64,000 nt of DNA. Source: Stenotrophomonas sp. ASS1 (GTDB lineage Bacteria; Pseudomonadota; Gammaproteobacteria; Xanthomonadales; Xanthomonadaceae). The notes under the pieces are model-generated. The model did not search any database. It saw nothing but the letters and a program-made list of their open reading frames with translations, and was not told the origin of the DNA. Position numbers and translations under genes: made by a program. How positions within the stretch are numbered: the first letter of the stretch is position 1; each line of letters starts with the position of its first letter. Shown here in pieces: positions 52,147-61,563 of the stretch. Location: contig NZ_CP031167.1 in the NCBI RefSeq assembly GCF_004346925.1, positions 2,376,001-2,440,000 on the forward strand, written 5' to 3'.

Positions 52147-52161
52147 TGTTATCCTGTAACA
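52147..52161. promoter_or_regulatory. Second putative Zur box
   Basis: TGTTATCCTGTAACA agrees with the palindrome at 49379-49393 at 12 of 15 positions and has the same TGTTA/TAACA arms. It lies between the receptor (start 52088) and the AraC gene (start 52218). Confidence 0.55.
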
Positions 52162-52217
52162 TTCACGCGACGCCGCCACTCCATTTCCGGCAGTGCCGCT
52201 CCATTCCCGGATCCGTG

Positions 52218-53072
52218 ATGCCCGCCCTCGCCGACCAGCTGCTGCAGGAAACCGGCCCGCAGGCCCCTGCGGCCTACGCCAGCGATGACGGTGCGGTGGT
52301 GCTGCTGCGCCATCGCTTCGATGCCAGCGAAGGTGAGATGGGACATCCGCAGCAACTGCGCCTGGGCATGGCCGTGGGCGGCGGCGGTCGGCTGCAGCAG
52401 CGCACCCTCAGCGGTCTTCTGCAGGCGCCGTGGCGGCCCGGCCAGTTCAATCTGGTGCTGCCGGGAGACACCGGCACCTATGCCAGCCCCGCGGTCGATC
52501 TGCTCGGCATCGCCATCGATACCCACCTGCATCCGCAGGATCCGCAGCAGTTGCAACAGCTGCAGCCGCTGGCGGCGCGGCTGCACCACGACCCGGTGAT
52601 TACTTCGGTGCTGCAGGCGCTGTGGTGCAGCGCGCAGGCTGATGTTTGCCTGCCCGGCTTCCTCGAGCATGGCGCGCAGGTGCTGCTGCACCGCCTGGGT
52701 CAGCTTGCCGGTCAGCCGCGCCAGGCGCGTGGCACGGTGTCCCCACTGTCGGCCCGACGGTTGCGACAACTGGAGGCCTACATCGACGCGCAACACGGCC
52801 AGGCGCTGACCGTTCCACAGCTGGCCGCTGCAGTGCAGATGGAGGCCGCGACGTTCGGCCGCGCGCTGCGTGCGGCCACTGGCCTGCCGCCCTATGCGTT
52901 CCTGACCGAGCACCGCATGCAGCGGGCGCGCGCCGAACTCGCGCAGGGCCGGCGTGTCACCGAGGTTGCGCTGGCCAGCGGATATGCCAATCCCAGCAAG
53001 TTCAGCGCGGCGTTCCGGCGTGTGGTCGGTTGTTCGCCGTCAGCATGGATCGCGCAGTCACGGGCCCGGTAG
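52218..53072 (+). CDS. AraC-family regulator of the receptor
   Basis: A 284-residue regulator: N-terminal ligand domain about 1-180, C-terminal double helix-turn-helix about 185-280 (LTVPQLAAAVQMEAATFGRALRAATGLPPYAFLTEHRMQRARAEL and VTEVALASGYANPSKFSAAFRRVVGCSPSAW). PchR/YbtA/AlcR-type regulators sense an imported siderophore complex and activate their divergent receptor gene, which fits here. Its TAG stop lies in a GTAG repeat end. Confidence 0.88.
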   Translation: MPALADQLLQETGPQAPAAYASDDGAVVLLRHRFDASEGEMGHPQQLRLGMAVGGGGRLQQRTLSGLLQAPWRPGQFNLVLPGDTGTYASPAVDLLGIAIDTHLHPQDPQQLQQLQPLAARLHHDPVITSVLQALWCSAQADVCLPGFLEHGAQVLLHRLGQLAGQPRQARGTVSPLSARRLRQLEAYIDAQHGQALTVPQLAAAVQMEAATFGRALRAATGLPPYAFLTEHRMQRARAELAQGRRVTEVALASGYANPSKFSAAFRRVVGCSPSAWIAQSRAR

Positions 53073-53090
53073 TGCCGGCCGCTGGCCGGC
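53069..53090. repeat. Short GTAG palindrome
   Basis: GTAGTGCCGGCCGCTGGCCGGC; contains the stop of the AraC gene. Same sequence family as 17342, 27264 and 56560. Confidence 0.8.
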
Positions 53091-53095
53091 CGCCA

Positions 53096-53115
53096 ACATT
53101 ACAAACTGGTAATGT
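53096..53115. promoter_or_regulatory. Putative CopR/CusR-type box
   Basis: ACATTAC (53096-53102) and GTAATGT (53109-53115) are perfect inverse copies with a 6-base spacer, 68 bp before copC. Copper two-component regulators of the CusR/CopR type bind comparable palindromes; the encoded regulator at 54501 is the likely ligand. Confidence 0.55.
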
Positions 53116-53182
53116 CCAGGTCAGGGCCTCGAAAGGCGGTGGACGTCACCCTGCAGGCCACTTCCTCATCGGTGATCCGCAT

Positions 53183-53560
53183 ATGACCCGCTCCCTGTTC
53201 CGCGTCGCCCCGCTCGCCCTGCTGCTGTCCGGCCTTTCGGCCGCGCCGCTGGCGCTGGCCCATCCCAGCCTGGTGCGTTCGACGCCAGCGGCCGATGCCA
53301 CCGTGGCCCCGGCCAGCCAGATCGAGCTGCAGTTCAGTGAGAAGGTGATGCCGCGTGCCACCCGCATCGAACTGAGCATGGACCACGGCCGCATGAAGAT
53401 GGCGATGCCAACCACGGCGCAGGAGATCTCCGAGGACGGCCACACCCTGCGCGCGCGCTTTGCCAAGCCGCTGCCCGCCGGCAGTTACGCGCTGCAGTGG
53501 CGCGCGGTCGGCCAGGACAGCCATCCGATCACCGGCACCTACCGCTTCACCGTGAAGTAA
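53183..53560 (+). CDS. copC: Periplasmic copper-binding protein CopC
   Basis: A 125-residue exported protein. Signal peptide cleaves after ALA (residue 26), leaving H27 as mature N-terminus, the Cu(II) ligand of the type-1 CopC site. HPSLVRSTPAADATV, IELQFSEKVMP and the C-terminal GQDSHPITGTYRFTVK are family hallmarks; D/H of DSHP complete the site. It lacks the Met-rich loop of longer CopCs but has an HGRMKMAM segment. Followed 10 bp later by copD. Confidence 0.93.
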   Translation: MTRSLFRVAPLALLLSGLSAAPLALAHPSLVRSTPAADATVAPASQIELQFSEKVMPRATRIELSMDHGRMKMAMPTTAQEISEDGHTLRARFAKPLPAGSYALQWRAVGQDSHPITGTYRFTVK

Positions 53561-53570
53561 GGCCATCGCT

Positions 53571-54455
53571 GTGGCCGAGCTTTCGCCATACGCGCTGCGG
53601 CTGGCGCTGTATCTGGCCCTGATGCTGCTGTTCGGGCGGATGCTGTTCGTCCGCCCCGGACTGCCGCGCAGCGTCTCGCTGGCCCTCGTTCTGGTGGCAC
53701 TGGTGCTGGTCGGCATCGATGCGGTCACCCGATTGTCCGGCGTGCTTGGCATATCACCGGTCGACATCGATGGCGAGACAGCGCGCTGGTTTCTTACCGG
53801 TACGCCGGTGGGCGAGGCGGGACTGCTGCGCATCCTGGCCCTGCTGGCAATGCTGCCGCTGCTGGCAGTCAATCGCCCGGTACAGGGCCTGCGCCGCCCC
53901 GCACTGCTGGCACTCTCGACGGTGACCCTGGCCAGCCTCGCCTGGAACGGCCACGCCGCTGCTGGCGATGGGGTCGCTGGCCGGCTGCGTCTTGCTGCCG
54001 GCATCGTGCACCTGCTGGCGGCCGGTGCCTGGATCGGTGCGATCGCCGCCATCGTACAGTTGGCACTGCGGCGGCAAGGGCCGAGCCTGCGCGAGCGCAC
54101 CCACGAACTATGGCAGGCCGCGCACGGCTTCGCCCTGCCCGGCACGATCATCGTCGCCCTGCTGGCGATGACCGGCACCTATACCTATGTCGATCTCGGC
54201 GGTTCCATACAGACCCTGACCGGCGCCGCGCATGGACGCTGGCTGCTGCTCAAGCTGGCACTGGTGGGTGGCATGCTGGGCCTGGCCGCGCTGCATCGCT
54301 GGCGGCTGGTGCCGGCGCTGGCGGTCTCCATCCGGGGTGGCTGGCAGCCCAGGCCACTGCGTTCGCTCCGCCACAGTCTGGCCTGCGAATCGGTACTGGC
54401 CGTGCTGGTGCTGGCCTGTGTCGCGATTCTCGGCACGCTGGATCCGCTGGCATGA
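53571..54455 (+). CDS. copD: Copper-resistance membrane protein CopD
   Basis: A 294-residue inner-membrane protein with eight predicted helices, GTG start. Conserved pieces: NGHAAAG, IVHLLAAGAWIGAIAA, FALPGTIIVALLAMTGTYTYVDLGG, and HGRWLLLKLALVGGMLGLAALHRWRL with the histidines thought to carry copper. CopD is proposed to import copper delivered by CopC. It is followed 45 bp later by the metal-sensing regulator and kinase on the same strand. Confidence 0.92.
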   Translation: MAELSPYALRLALYLALMLLFGRMLFVRPGLPRSVSLALVLVALVLVGIDAVTRLSGVLGISPVDIDGETARWFLTGTPVGEAGLLRILALLAMLPLLAVNRPVQGLRRPALLALSTVTLASLAWNGHAAAGDGVAGRLRLAAGIVHLLAAGAWIGAIAAIVQLALRRQGPSLRERTHELWQAAHGFALPGTIIVALLAMTGTYTYVDLGGSIQTLTGAAHGRWLLLKLALVGGMLGLAALHRWRLVPALAVSIRGGWQPRPLRSLRHSLACESVLAVLVLACVAILGTLDPLA

Positions 54456-54500
54456 GACTGCGCAGCCAGCCCACGCCCAAGCTGCGATGATGGGCGCACC

Positions 54501-55199
54501 ATGAAACTGCTGATCGTCGAAGACGAACCCAAGACCGGCAACTACCTGCGCCAGGGCCTGATCGAGGCCGGCTACGTGGTCGACCTCGCCTCCAACGGCG
54601 TCGACGGGCTGCACCTGGCCGGTAGCGGCGAGTACCAGCTGGTCATTCTCGATGTGATGCTGCCCGGTCTGGATGGCTGGAATGTGCTGTCGCGGCTGCG
54701 TGGAGCCGGCTGGCCGCTGCCGGTGCTGTTCCTGACCGCGCGCAGCAGCATCGCCGACCGCGTGCAGGGCCTGGAGCTGGGCGCCGACGACTACCTGGCC
54801 AAGCCCTTCGCATTCGCCGAGCTGCTGGCGCGCGTGCGCACCCTGCTGCGCCGCGGCCAGGCGGTGCCGCAGGTTGAACGCATCGTCATTGCCGACCTGG
54901 TGGTGGATACCCTGCGCCGCCGGGTGGAACGCGGCGGCCAGCGCATCTCCCTCAGCCAGAAGGAGTACACCCTGCTGGAGCTGCTGGCGCGCCGCCGTGG
55001 CGAAGTACTGCCGCGCTCGCTGATCGCCTCGCAGGTATGGGACATGAACTTCGACAGCGACACCAATGTGATCGACGTGGCGATCCGACGCCTGCGCGCG
55101 AAGATAGACGATGACTTCGACGCCAAGCTGATCGTCACCGTGCGCGGCATGGGCTACGTGCTCGAAGCACCAGACGACGGCGCTGTGAGCAACGGATGA
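54501..55199 (+). CDS. copR: Heavy-metal response regulator, CopR/CusR type
   Basis: A 232-residue OmpR-family regulator. Receiver: E7-D8 pocket, D51 phosphoacceptor in [13 protein letters not shown] in LAKPFAF. C-terminal winged helix: [36 protein letters not shown] and [17 protein letters not shown]. The receiver start [28 protein letters not shown] is the heavy-metal subgroup signature (CusR, CopR, IrlR, CzcR). The stop overlaps the kinase start (ATGA). Gene symbol by context with copCD. Confidence 0.88.
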   Translation: MKLLIVEDEPKTGNYLRQGLIEAGYVVDLASNGVDGLHLAGSGEYQLVILDVMLPGLDGWNVLSRLRGAGWPLPVLFLTARSSIADRVQGLELGADDYLAKPFAFAELLARVRTLLRRGQAVPQVERIVIADLVVDTLRRRVERGGQRISLSQKEYTLLELLARRRGEVLPRSLIASQVWDMNFDSDTNVIDVAIRRLRAKIDDDFDAKLIVTVRGMGYVLEAPDDGAVSNG

Positions 55200-56563
55200 G
55201 CCTGCGCCGTTCCATCGCGGTGCGGCTGACGCTGCTGTTCGCCATCGTGGCCACGCTGGTGCTGGCCGCATTGGGCGTGGCCATCTATGTCAGCGCCCGC
55301 CATGACCTTGTTGCCCAGGACTTCATCGAACTGGAGAACAAGGTTGCGTTGATCCGCGATATTGCTGGCAATGGGCCCGCCGCCGCACGCGGCCCGCGGT
55401 TGGCAGAGGCGCTCAGCCATCATCCCGATATCGCCTTCCACATCGTCAATGGCCACGGAGCCGTGCTGTTCTCGACCGCACCTGCACTGCTGCGCGAGCA
55501 CGCACGCAGCCAGCCCATCGATACCACCCCGCGTCGGCACGACTGGATTCTCGATGATGGTCGCTGCATGCATGCCCTGCACCTGCGGCAGACCCTGGCC
55601 GACGGCAGCCAGCTGGTCACCCTGCTGGCCATCGATGACGACCGCCATGCCGATTTCCTGCAGCGCTTCCGCCATCTTCTGGCGATCGCCATCATCGGCG
55701 CCGCGGTGGCCAGCAGCCTGCTCGGCGGCTATGTGGTGCGACGCACGCTGCGACCGCTGCGCACGCTGGCCGATGAAGCCCGGCAGATCACCGCCGGTCG
55801 ATTGCAGCGCCGTCTGAGCGCGCGCACGGCACCGGCCGAACTGGAACAGCTGGCACAGACGCTCAACGGCATGCTGGCACGATTGCAGCAGGACTTCGCA
55901 CGCCTGACCGAATTCTCCGGTGATCTGGCCCACGAGTTGCGCACGCCGATCACCAACATGCTGACCCAGGTACAGGTGGTGCTGGCCCACCCACGCAGCA
56001 ACGAGGCCTATCGCGAGACGCTGGCGTCCTGTGCCGAGGAGCTGCAGCAGCTGGCGCAGACCGTAGGCGACCTGCTGTACCTGGCGCAGGCCGAAGCGCC
56101 GGGCGCACTGCCCTCGCGTGAGCCGGTGGCGCTGGATGCGGTGGTGGATTCGCTGCTGGAGTTCTATGACCTGCTGGCCGAGGACCGGCACTTGACCCTG
56201 CGCCGCGACGGCGTGGCGAGCGTGGAAGGCAACCGTCTGATGCTGCACCGGGCGATCGCCAATCTGCTGTCGAATGCGTTGAAGCACGCAGCCGTGGGCA
56301 GCGAGGTGCGGGTGCAGCTGGTCGAGGGCGATGGCGTGTGCAGGGTCAGCGTGCACAATCTCGGCCCGCCGATTGCCGAAGCAGCACTGCCGCGCCTGTT
56401 CGATCGCTTCTATCGCGGCGAGCGTGGCCGCCACGAAGGTGCCGGACTGGGCCTGGCGATCACCCGTGCGATTGCACAGGCGCATGGCGGAACGGTAAGC
56501 GTGACCTCCGATGAAACCGGCACCGTGTTCGAGCTGGTGCTGCCAAGCGCATCAGCCCGGTAG
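55196..56563 (+). CDS. copS: Heavy-metal sensor histidine kinase, CopS/CusS type
   Basis: A 455-residue sensor with two helices (about 10-32 and 162-185) enclosing a periplasmic domain of about 130 residues containing several histidines ([19 protein letters not shown]), suited to copper sensing. HAMP (about 187-235), H-box [14 protein letters not shown]-box [10 protein letters not shown]2 [17 protein letters not shown]. Matches the CusS/CopS/IrlS class. TAG stop is in a repeat end. Confidence 0.9.
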   Translation: MSLRRSIAVRLTLLFAIVATLVLAALGVAIYVSARHDLVAQDFIELENKVALIRDIAGNGPAAARGPRLAEALSHHPDIAFHIVNGHGAVLFSTAPALLREHARSQPIDTTPRRHDWILDDGRCMHALHLRQTLADGSQLVTLLAIDDDRHADFLQRFRHLLAIAIIGAAVASSLLGGYVVRRTLRPLRTLADEARQITAGRLQRRLSARTAPAELEQLAQTLNGMLARLQQDFARLTEFSGDLAHELRTPITNMLTQVQVVLAHPRSNEAYRETLASCAEELQQLAQTVGDLLYLAQAEAPGALPSREPVALDAVVDSLLEFYDLLAEDRHLTLRRDGVASVEGNRLMLHRAIANLLSNALKHAAVGSEVRVQLVEGDGVCRVSVHNLGPPIAEAALPRLFDRFYRGERGRHEGAGLGLAITRAIAQAHGGTVSVTSDETGTVFELVLPSASAR

Positions 56564-56632
56564 TGCCGGCCGCTGGCCGGCAACCTTGGCACATCAAGCG
56601 TGTTGCAGTTGCCGGCCAGCGGCCGGCACTAC
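56560..56632. repeat. GTAG palindrome dimer
   Basis: GTAGTGCCGGCCGCTGGCCGGCA and the inverse TGCCGGCCAGCGGCCGGCACTAC with a 27-base spacer. It contains the stop codons of both convergent genes (56561-56563 and 56629-56631). Confidence 0.9.
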
Positions 56633-57522
56633 CTCATCTGATCGAACACCCCGGCTACCCAGTCGATGAACACCCGCAGCCGCGGCGATGGCGTGCGGTT
56701 GCGCGGGTAGACCAGGCTCAACGGGCTCGGTGTCGGCGGTGTGTCCGGCAGCAGCTCGACCAGTTGCCCGCGCGCAATGTACGGATCCATCCGGTAGCGC
56801 GGCGCCTGGATGATGCCCAGCCCTGCCAGCGCGGCACCGAGGAAGGCATCCGCACCGGAAACACGCACCCGGGCCGGCAGTGGAACGTAACGCACCTGCG
56901 CACCCTGCTGGAATTCCAGCGGAATCAGCTGGCCGGTGGCACTGGAGCGGTAGCCGACCATCTGGTGGCCTTGCTCCAGCGATTCGATGGTCTCGGGCAC
57001 GCCGTGCACCTGCGCGTAGCCTGGCGAAGCCACAGTGACCTCGCGCAGCAGCGTCAACCGCCGCGCCGCCAGATCGCTGTCGGCCAGGGTACCGACACGC
57101 AGCGCCGCATCCACGCCCTCGCGCAACAGATCGACGTAGCGGTCCCCTTCGCTGACCTCCAGTTCGATCTCCGGATAGCGCTGCAGGAACTCCGGCAGGT
57201 GCGGAAACAGCAGGTGCCGGCCCAGCGTGCCGTGTACCTCGATGCGCAGCGGACCGCGTGGCGGCACGTCACGGAACGCGGCTTCAGCGTCGTCCATGTC
57301 GGCGATCAGGCGCAGGCAACGGCCATAGAAGGCCTCGCCCTCCAGGGTGGGCACCACCAGCCGGGTGGTCCGGTGCAACAGGCGCACGCCCAGCCGATGC
57401 TCCAGTGCCTTGATCGCGTCGGTCACCGTGGCCCGCGGCAGGCCCAGGTCCTCGGAGGCACGGGTGAAGCTGCGGCGCTCGACGATACGGACGAAGGCAC
57501 GCATGGCCGTGAATCGGTCCAT
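56629..57522 (-). CDS. LysR-family transcription regulator
   Basis: A 297-residue LysR regulator: N-terminal winged helix (about 1-60: MDRFTAMRAFVRIVERRSFTRASEDLGLPRATVTDAIKALEHRLGVRLLHRTTR) and the periplasmic-binding-like effector domain (about 90-290). Such CrgA-type regulators are often divergent from a dehydrogenase they control; here an SDR gene starts 106 bp away. Confidence 0.9.
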   Translation of the reverse strand: MDRFTAMRAFVRIVERRSFTRASEDLGLPRATVTDAIKALEHRLGVRLLHRTTRLVVPTLEGEAFYGRCLRLIADMDDAEAAFRDVPPRGPLRIEVHGTLGRHLLFPHLPEFLQRYPEIELEVSEGDRYVDLLREGVDAALRVGTLADSDLAARRLTLLREVTVASPGYAQVHGVPETIESLEQGHQMVGYRSSATGQLIPLEFQQGAQVRYVPLPARVRVSGADAFLGAALAGLGIIQAPRYRMDPYIARGQLVELLPDTPPTPSPLSLVYPRNRTPSPRLRVFIDWVAGVFDQMR

Positions 57523-57523
57523 T

Positions 57524-57571
57524 GTTCGGCAATCCGGATTATGTTGGCGAATTATGCATGATTATCCGAAC
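57524..57571. promoter_or_regulatory. Dyad in the LysR/SDR intergenic region
   Basis: GTTCGG (57524) and CCGAAC (57566) are inverse copies 36 bp apart, with the inner sequences CAATC and GATTAT also partly inverse. This fits a two-site LysR operator, and the AT-rich centre can hold promoters. Moderate to weak evidence. Confidence 0.35.
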
Positions 57572-57628
57572 TGATGAGATGGCGAAGATGGCACTGCGCC
57601 AGTCCGGCGCGCCCTGCTGGAACCAACC

Positions 57629-58372
57629 ATGCCCACCTCCTCCGCCCGCCGCATCGCCCTGGTCACCGGTGGTTCCCGTGGCATCGGCGCGGCCATTTCG
57701 CGCCGCCTGGCCGCCGACGGCCATGCCGTGGCGATCAACTACGCCGGCCGCCGCGATGACGCCGAAGCACTGGCCGCCGAACTCACGGCCACTGGCGCAC
57801 ACGCCGTCGCGCTGCAGGCCGATGTGGCGGACCCGCAGGCGGTGCGCCAGCTGTTCGACGCCATCGAGGCGCGCTTCGGCGGTATCGACGTAGTGGTGAA
57901 CAGCGCCGGCGTGCTGCAGCTGGCGCCGCTGGCCGACAGCGACGACGCGCTGTTCGAACGGGTCATCGGCATCAACCTGAAGGGTGCCTTCAACATGCTG
58001 CGCGAGAGCGCGCGGCGGGTGCGCGACGGCGGCCGCCTGATCAGCCTGTCCACCAGCGTGGTCGGCATCAGGCTGGAGAACTACAGCGTGTACGCGGCCA
58101 GCAAGGCGGCGGTGGAAACGATGGCAGCGATCCTCAGCAAGGAGCTGCGTGGGCGCAACATCACCGTGAACACAGTAGCTCCCGGCCCGACCGCCACCGA
58201 CCTGTTCCTGGAGGGCAAGTCACCGGAACTGATCGAGCGGTTGGCGAAGATGAATCCCCTGGAACGGTTGGGTACGCCGGAGGACATCGCCGGTGCGGTG
58301 GCCTTCCTGGCCGGTGCCGATGGCGGGTGGATCAACGGCCAGGTGCTGCGCGCCAATGGCGGGATGGTGTAG
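57629..58372 (+). CDS. Short-chain dehydrogenase/reductase
   Basis: A 247-residue classical SDR. NAD(P)-binding motif TGGSRGIG at residues 14-21, NSAGV motif, catalytic Ser in SLSTSVVG and Y-x-x-x-K in YAASK. The NYAGRR after strand 2 suggests NADPH preference. Closest in style to FabG-like 3-oxoacyl reductases, but LysR control and isolated position point to a specialised or redox-stress substrate. TAG stop lies in a repeat end. Confidence 0.9.
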   Translation: MPTSSARRIALVTGGSRGIGAAISRRLAADGHAVAINYAGRRDDAEALAAELTATGAHAVALQADVADPQAVRQLFDAIEARFGGIDVVVNSAGVLQLAPLADSDDALFERVIGINLKGAFNMLRESARRVRDGGRLISLSTSVVGIRLENYSVYAASKAAVETMAAILSKELRGRNITVNTVAPGPTATDLFLEGKSPELIERLAKMNPLERLGTPEDIAGAVAFLAGADGGWINGQVLRANGGMV

Positions 58373-58477
58373 GTAGTCGCCCACCTTGGTGGGCGCGTCG
58401 CCGCGTGCCCACCAAGGTGGACACCTACCGGGCCATGCCTGGCGGCCGGGTCGCATCCACGCATGGCGTGGATCTAC
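58369..58477. repeat. Two SMAG-type elements
   Basis: GTAG...CGCCCACC-TT-GGTGGGCG with the inverse CCCACC-AA-GGTGG...CTAC (to 58428), then a GCATCCACGC-ATG-GCGTGGATCTAC element. Between convergent genes; holds the SDR stop. Confidence 0.85.
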
Positions 58478-58485
58478 GGTGCCGA

Positions 58486-61400
58486 TCAGCCGGCGCGGGC
58501 CTCGCGACGCCGGTGCACCCAGTAGTACAGCGTGGGCAGTACCAGCAGGGTCAGCAGCATCGCTGACAGCAGGCCGCCGATCACCACCACCGCCAGCGGC
58601 TTCTGGGTCTCGGCACCGATCGCATGCGAGGTCGCCATCGGCAGCAGGCCGAACATCGCCAGCAGTGCGGTCATCAGCACCGTGCGCAGGCGCTGCAGCG
58701 AGCCCTGCACCACCGACTGCAGCAGGTCCATGCCCTGCTCGCGCAGCTGGGCGAAGCGACTGAGCATCACCACACCGTTCAGTACCGCCTGCCCGAACAA
58801 CGCAATGAATCCGATCGCCGCCGACACCGACAGCGGAATACCGGTCAGCCACAGGGCCAGGATGCCGCCGATCATCGCGAGGGGCACGTTGGCCAGGATC
58901 AGCGCAGCGCTGCTGATGTCCTTGAAGGCATCGAACAGCAGTACGAAGATGATCAGCACCGACAGCGGAATCACCCAGCCGAGCCGCTTCATGGCACGCT
59001 GCTGGTTCTCGAACTCGCCGGACCACTCCAGCCGGTAGCCTTCCGGCAGCTGCACGCTGGCGTCCACGCGCTTGCGCATGTCGGCCACCACGCTGCCCAT
59101 GTCGCGCCCGGCGATGAAGATGCTCACCGCCTTCACCCGCTGTGCGTTCTCGCGCGAGATGTTGATCGCGCCGCTGGCCATTCGGAAGTCGGCCACGTCG
59201 GACAGCGTCACGGCGTGGCCATCGCCGATGCCCACCGGCACCGTGCGCAGCCGCTGCAGGTCACGATCGGCATCGTCCAGGCGCAGGGTGATCGGGAACC
59301 TGCGGTCGCCCTCCCACAGCTCGCCGACCTGGCGCCCGCCCAGCGCGGTCTCGATCACTTCGTCGATGTCACGCACGTTCAGGCCATAGCGTGCTGCACG
59401 GTCGCGATCGATCTCGATCTGCAGCTGCGGCAACGAACCATCGCGGTCGATGAAGGCGCTCTCCACGCCCTCCACCCCGCGCACCTGGCCCAGGATGGCC
59501 TGGGCGTGCTGGTTGAGCACGTCCAGATCCGAGCCACTGACCTTGATCACCACCTGGCCCTTGATCTGCGAGATGCTCTCCAGGATGTTGTCGCGCACCG
59601 GCTGCGAGATCGAGAACTCCGGCCCCGGAATGCGTTGCTCCAGGGTGCGCTGCAGGTCGCTGACCAGCTGCCGCTTGTCCACCCCCTTCGGCCATTCCTT
59701 CTCCGGCTTCAACGCCACCAGCGCCTCGATCTGGTTGGCGCCCTTGGCATCCGAGCCGTCTTCCGGGCGCCCCAGCTTGGCCACCACCGTCGACACCTGC
59801 GGGAAGGTGCCGACCAGCTCACGGATGCGCCGCGACTGCTGCTGTGCTTCGGCCAGGCTGCTGCTGGGGTCAAGCGTGGCGGTCAGCCAGATCGAACCCT
59901 CGTCCAGCTCGGGCAGAAACTCCGAGCCCAGGCGGGTACCCAGTGCCAACGTACCCACCAGCAATGCGACCGCGGTCAGCACCACCGCACGCGGGCGGGC
60001 CAACGCACGCTCCAGGATCGGCCGGTACCAGCCGGTCAGGCGGTCCATCAGCGGATTGCCATCGCGCATGCGGTCCCGTCGCAGCCACCAGTAGCAGAAC
60101 AGCGGCACCACGGTCAGCGCCAGGATCAACGCGCCAATCAGCGCGGAGGTCACCGAGTACGCCATCGGCGCGAACATGCGGCCTTCCTGGCGCTGCAGGG
60201 TGAAGATCGGGATGTGCGCGGCGATGATGATCAGCATCGAGAAGAACGTTGGGCGGCCCACTTCCGATGCGGCCGAAAGAATGGTCGAGAAGCGCGTCTT
60301 CCGGTCGGCCGTAGGTGGCAGCTTCGACAATCGCGAGACGATGTGCTCGGTGACGATCACTGCGCCATCGATGATGATGCCGAAGTCCATCGCACCCAAG
60401 GACAGCAGGTTGGCCGGCACGCCCCACAGGTGCAGGCCAAGGAAGGTCGACAACAGCGCCAGCGGCATCATTGCCGCCACGATCAGTGCGGCGCGGGCGT
60501 TGTACAGGAACAGCCACAGCACCAGGAACACCAGCACCGCACCTTCCAGCAGGTTGCGGAAGACGGTCTTCAGCGTGGTCGACACCAGCCACGAGCGGTC
60601 GTAGAACGGCTCGATGCTGACCCCGGCCGGCAGCTGGTTCGCTTCGATCTCGGCGATGCGCGCATGCAGGGCGTCCAGCACGTCGGACGGATTCTCGCCC
60701 TTGCGCATCAGCACCATGCCGAACACAGCATCGTCATTGTCGTCCTGGCCGACCAGACCCTGCCGTGGCAGGCCGGTGTCGGCGACCCCGGCGAGGTCGC
60801 GCACCAGGATCGGCGTACCGCCGCGCTGCGCCACCACCACCTTGCCGATGTCACCCGGCGAACGCATCAGGCCCACGCCGCGGATCAGGAACTGCTGCTG
60901 GCCGCGCTCCACGTAGCCGCCGCCGGCATTGGAGCTGCCCTTCTCCAGCGCCTCGGCGAATTCACCGAGGCTGATCCCGCGGTCACGCAGCTTGTCCAGG
61001 TCCGGCTTGACCTGGAAGGTGCGCGCGAACCCGCCGAAGCTGATCACATCGGCCACGCCCGGCACGGTGCGCAGGCTGCGCTCCATCGTCCATTCCTGCA
61101 CCGTGCGCAGCTGGGTCGGCGTCATGTGCGGGCCCTTGAGCACGTAGCGGTAGATCTCGCCCACCGCCGAACTCATCGCCTCCAGCTCCGGGGTCACGCC
61201 CTCCGGCAGCTCCACGCCCTGCAGGCGTTCAAGCACCTGCTGCCGCGCGAAATAGTCGTCGGCCTTATCGTCGAAGGTCAGGATGATCATCGACAGGCCG
61301 AACTGGGTATGCGAGAACACCCGCACCGAATGCGGAATGCCGGACAAGGCCACTTCCAGCGGCATCGTCACTTCGCGCTCCACCTCTTCGGCGGCACGTC

Positions 61401-61563
61401 CCGGGTGCAGCGACACCACCGTCACCTGGGTGTCGGACACATCCGGGAAGGCTTCCACCGGCAGCACGCGGAACGCGGCAATGCCGGCGCCGATGAACAA
61501 CAGCAACGCCAGCATCACCATCAGCGGCTGGCGCAGGCAATAGGCAATCAGGCGATCGATCAT
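58486..61563 (-). CDS. HME-RND heavy-metal efflux pump, CzcA/CusA family
   Basis: A 1025-residue inner-membrane proton antiporter forming a trimer that expels metal ions to the outside through a TolC-type channel. N-terminal YCLRQPLMVMLALLLFIGAGIAAF, PVEAFPDVSDTQVTV and LTFDDKADDYFARQ are HME-RND signatures. TM4 has DFGIIIDGAVIVTEH, the DFGxxxDGA form of divalent-cation pumps (Czc type), not the DA form of copper/silver pumps. So Zn/Co/Cd/Ni is more likely than Cu(I). Overlaps the adaptor gene by ATGA. Confidence 0.92.
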   Translation of the reverse strand: MIDRLIAYCLRQPLMVMLALLLFIGAGIAAFRVLPVEAFPDVSDTQVTVVSLHPGRAAEEVEREVTMPLEVALSGIPHSVRVFSHTQFGLSMIILTFDDKADDYFARQQVLERLQGVELPEGVTPELEAMSSAVGEIYRYVLKGPHMTPTQLRTVQEWTMERSLRTVPGVADVISFGGFARTFQVKPDLDKLRDRGISLGEFAEALEKGSSNAGGGYVERGQQQFLIRGVGLMRSPGDIGKVVVAQRGGTPILVRDLAGVADTGLPRQGLVGQDDNDDAVFGMVLMRKGENPSDVLDALHARIAEIEANQLPAGVSIEPFYDRSWLVSTTLKTVFRNLLEGAVLVFLVLWLFLYNARAALIVAAMMPLALLSTFLGLHLWGVPANLLSLGAMDFGIIIDGAVIVTEHIVSRLSKLPPTADRKTRFSTILSAASEVGRPTFFSMLIIIAAHIPIFTLQRQEGRMFAPMAYSVTSALIGALILALTVVPLFCYWWLRRDRMRDGNPLMDRLTGWYRPILERALARPRAVVLTAVALLVGTLALGTRLGSEFLPELDEGSIWLTATLDPSSSLAEAQQQSRRIRELVGTFPQVSTVVAKLGRPEDGSDAKGANQIEALVALKPEKEWPKGVDKRQLVSDLQRTLEQRIPGPEFSISQPVRDNILESISQIKGQVVIKVSGSDLDVLNQHAQAILGQVRGVEGVESAFIDRDGSLPQLQIEIDRDRAARYGLNVRDIDEVIETALGGRQVGELWEGDRRFPITLRLDDADRDLQRLRTVPVGIGDGHAVTLSDVADFRMASGAINISRENAQRVKAVSIFIAGRDMGSVVADMRKRVDASVQLPEGYRLEWSGEFENQQRAMKRLGWVIPLSVLIIFVLLFDAFKDISSAALILANVPLAMIGGILALWLTGIPLSVSAAIGFIALFGQAVLNGVVMLSRFAQLREQGMDLLQSVVQGSLQRLRTVLMTALLAMFGLLPMATSHAIGAETQKPLAVVVIGGLLSAMLLTLLVLPTLYYWVHRRREARAG

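Noticed and set aside
49512-53072. One giant plus-strand protein of about 1190 residues ending as an AraC regulator
   Set aside because: Only the part from 52218 is a real protein; the rest is antisense to the TonB receptor and out of frame with the MerC-like gene.
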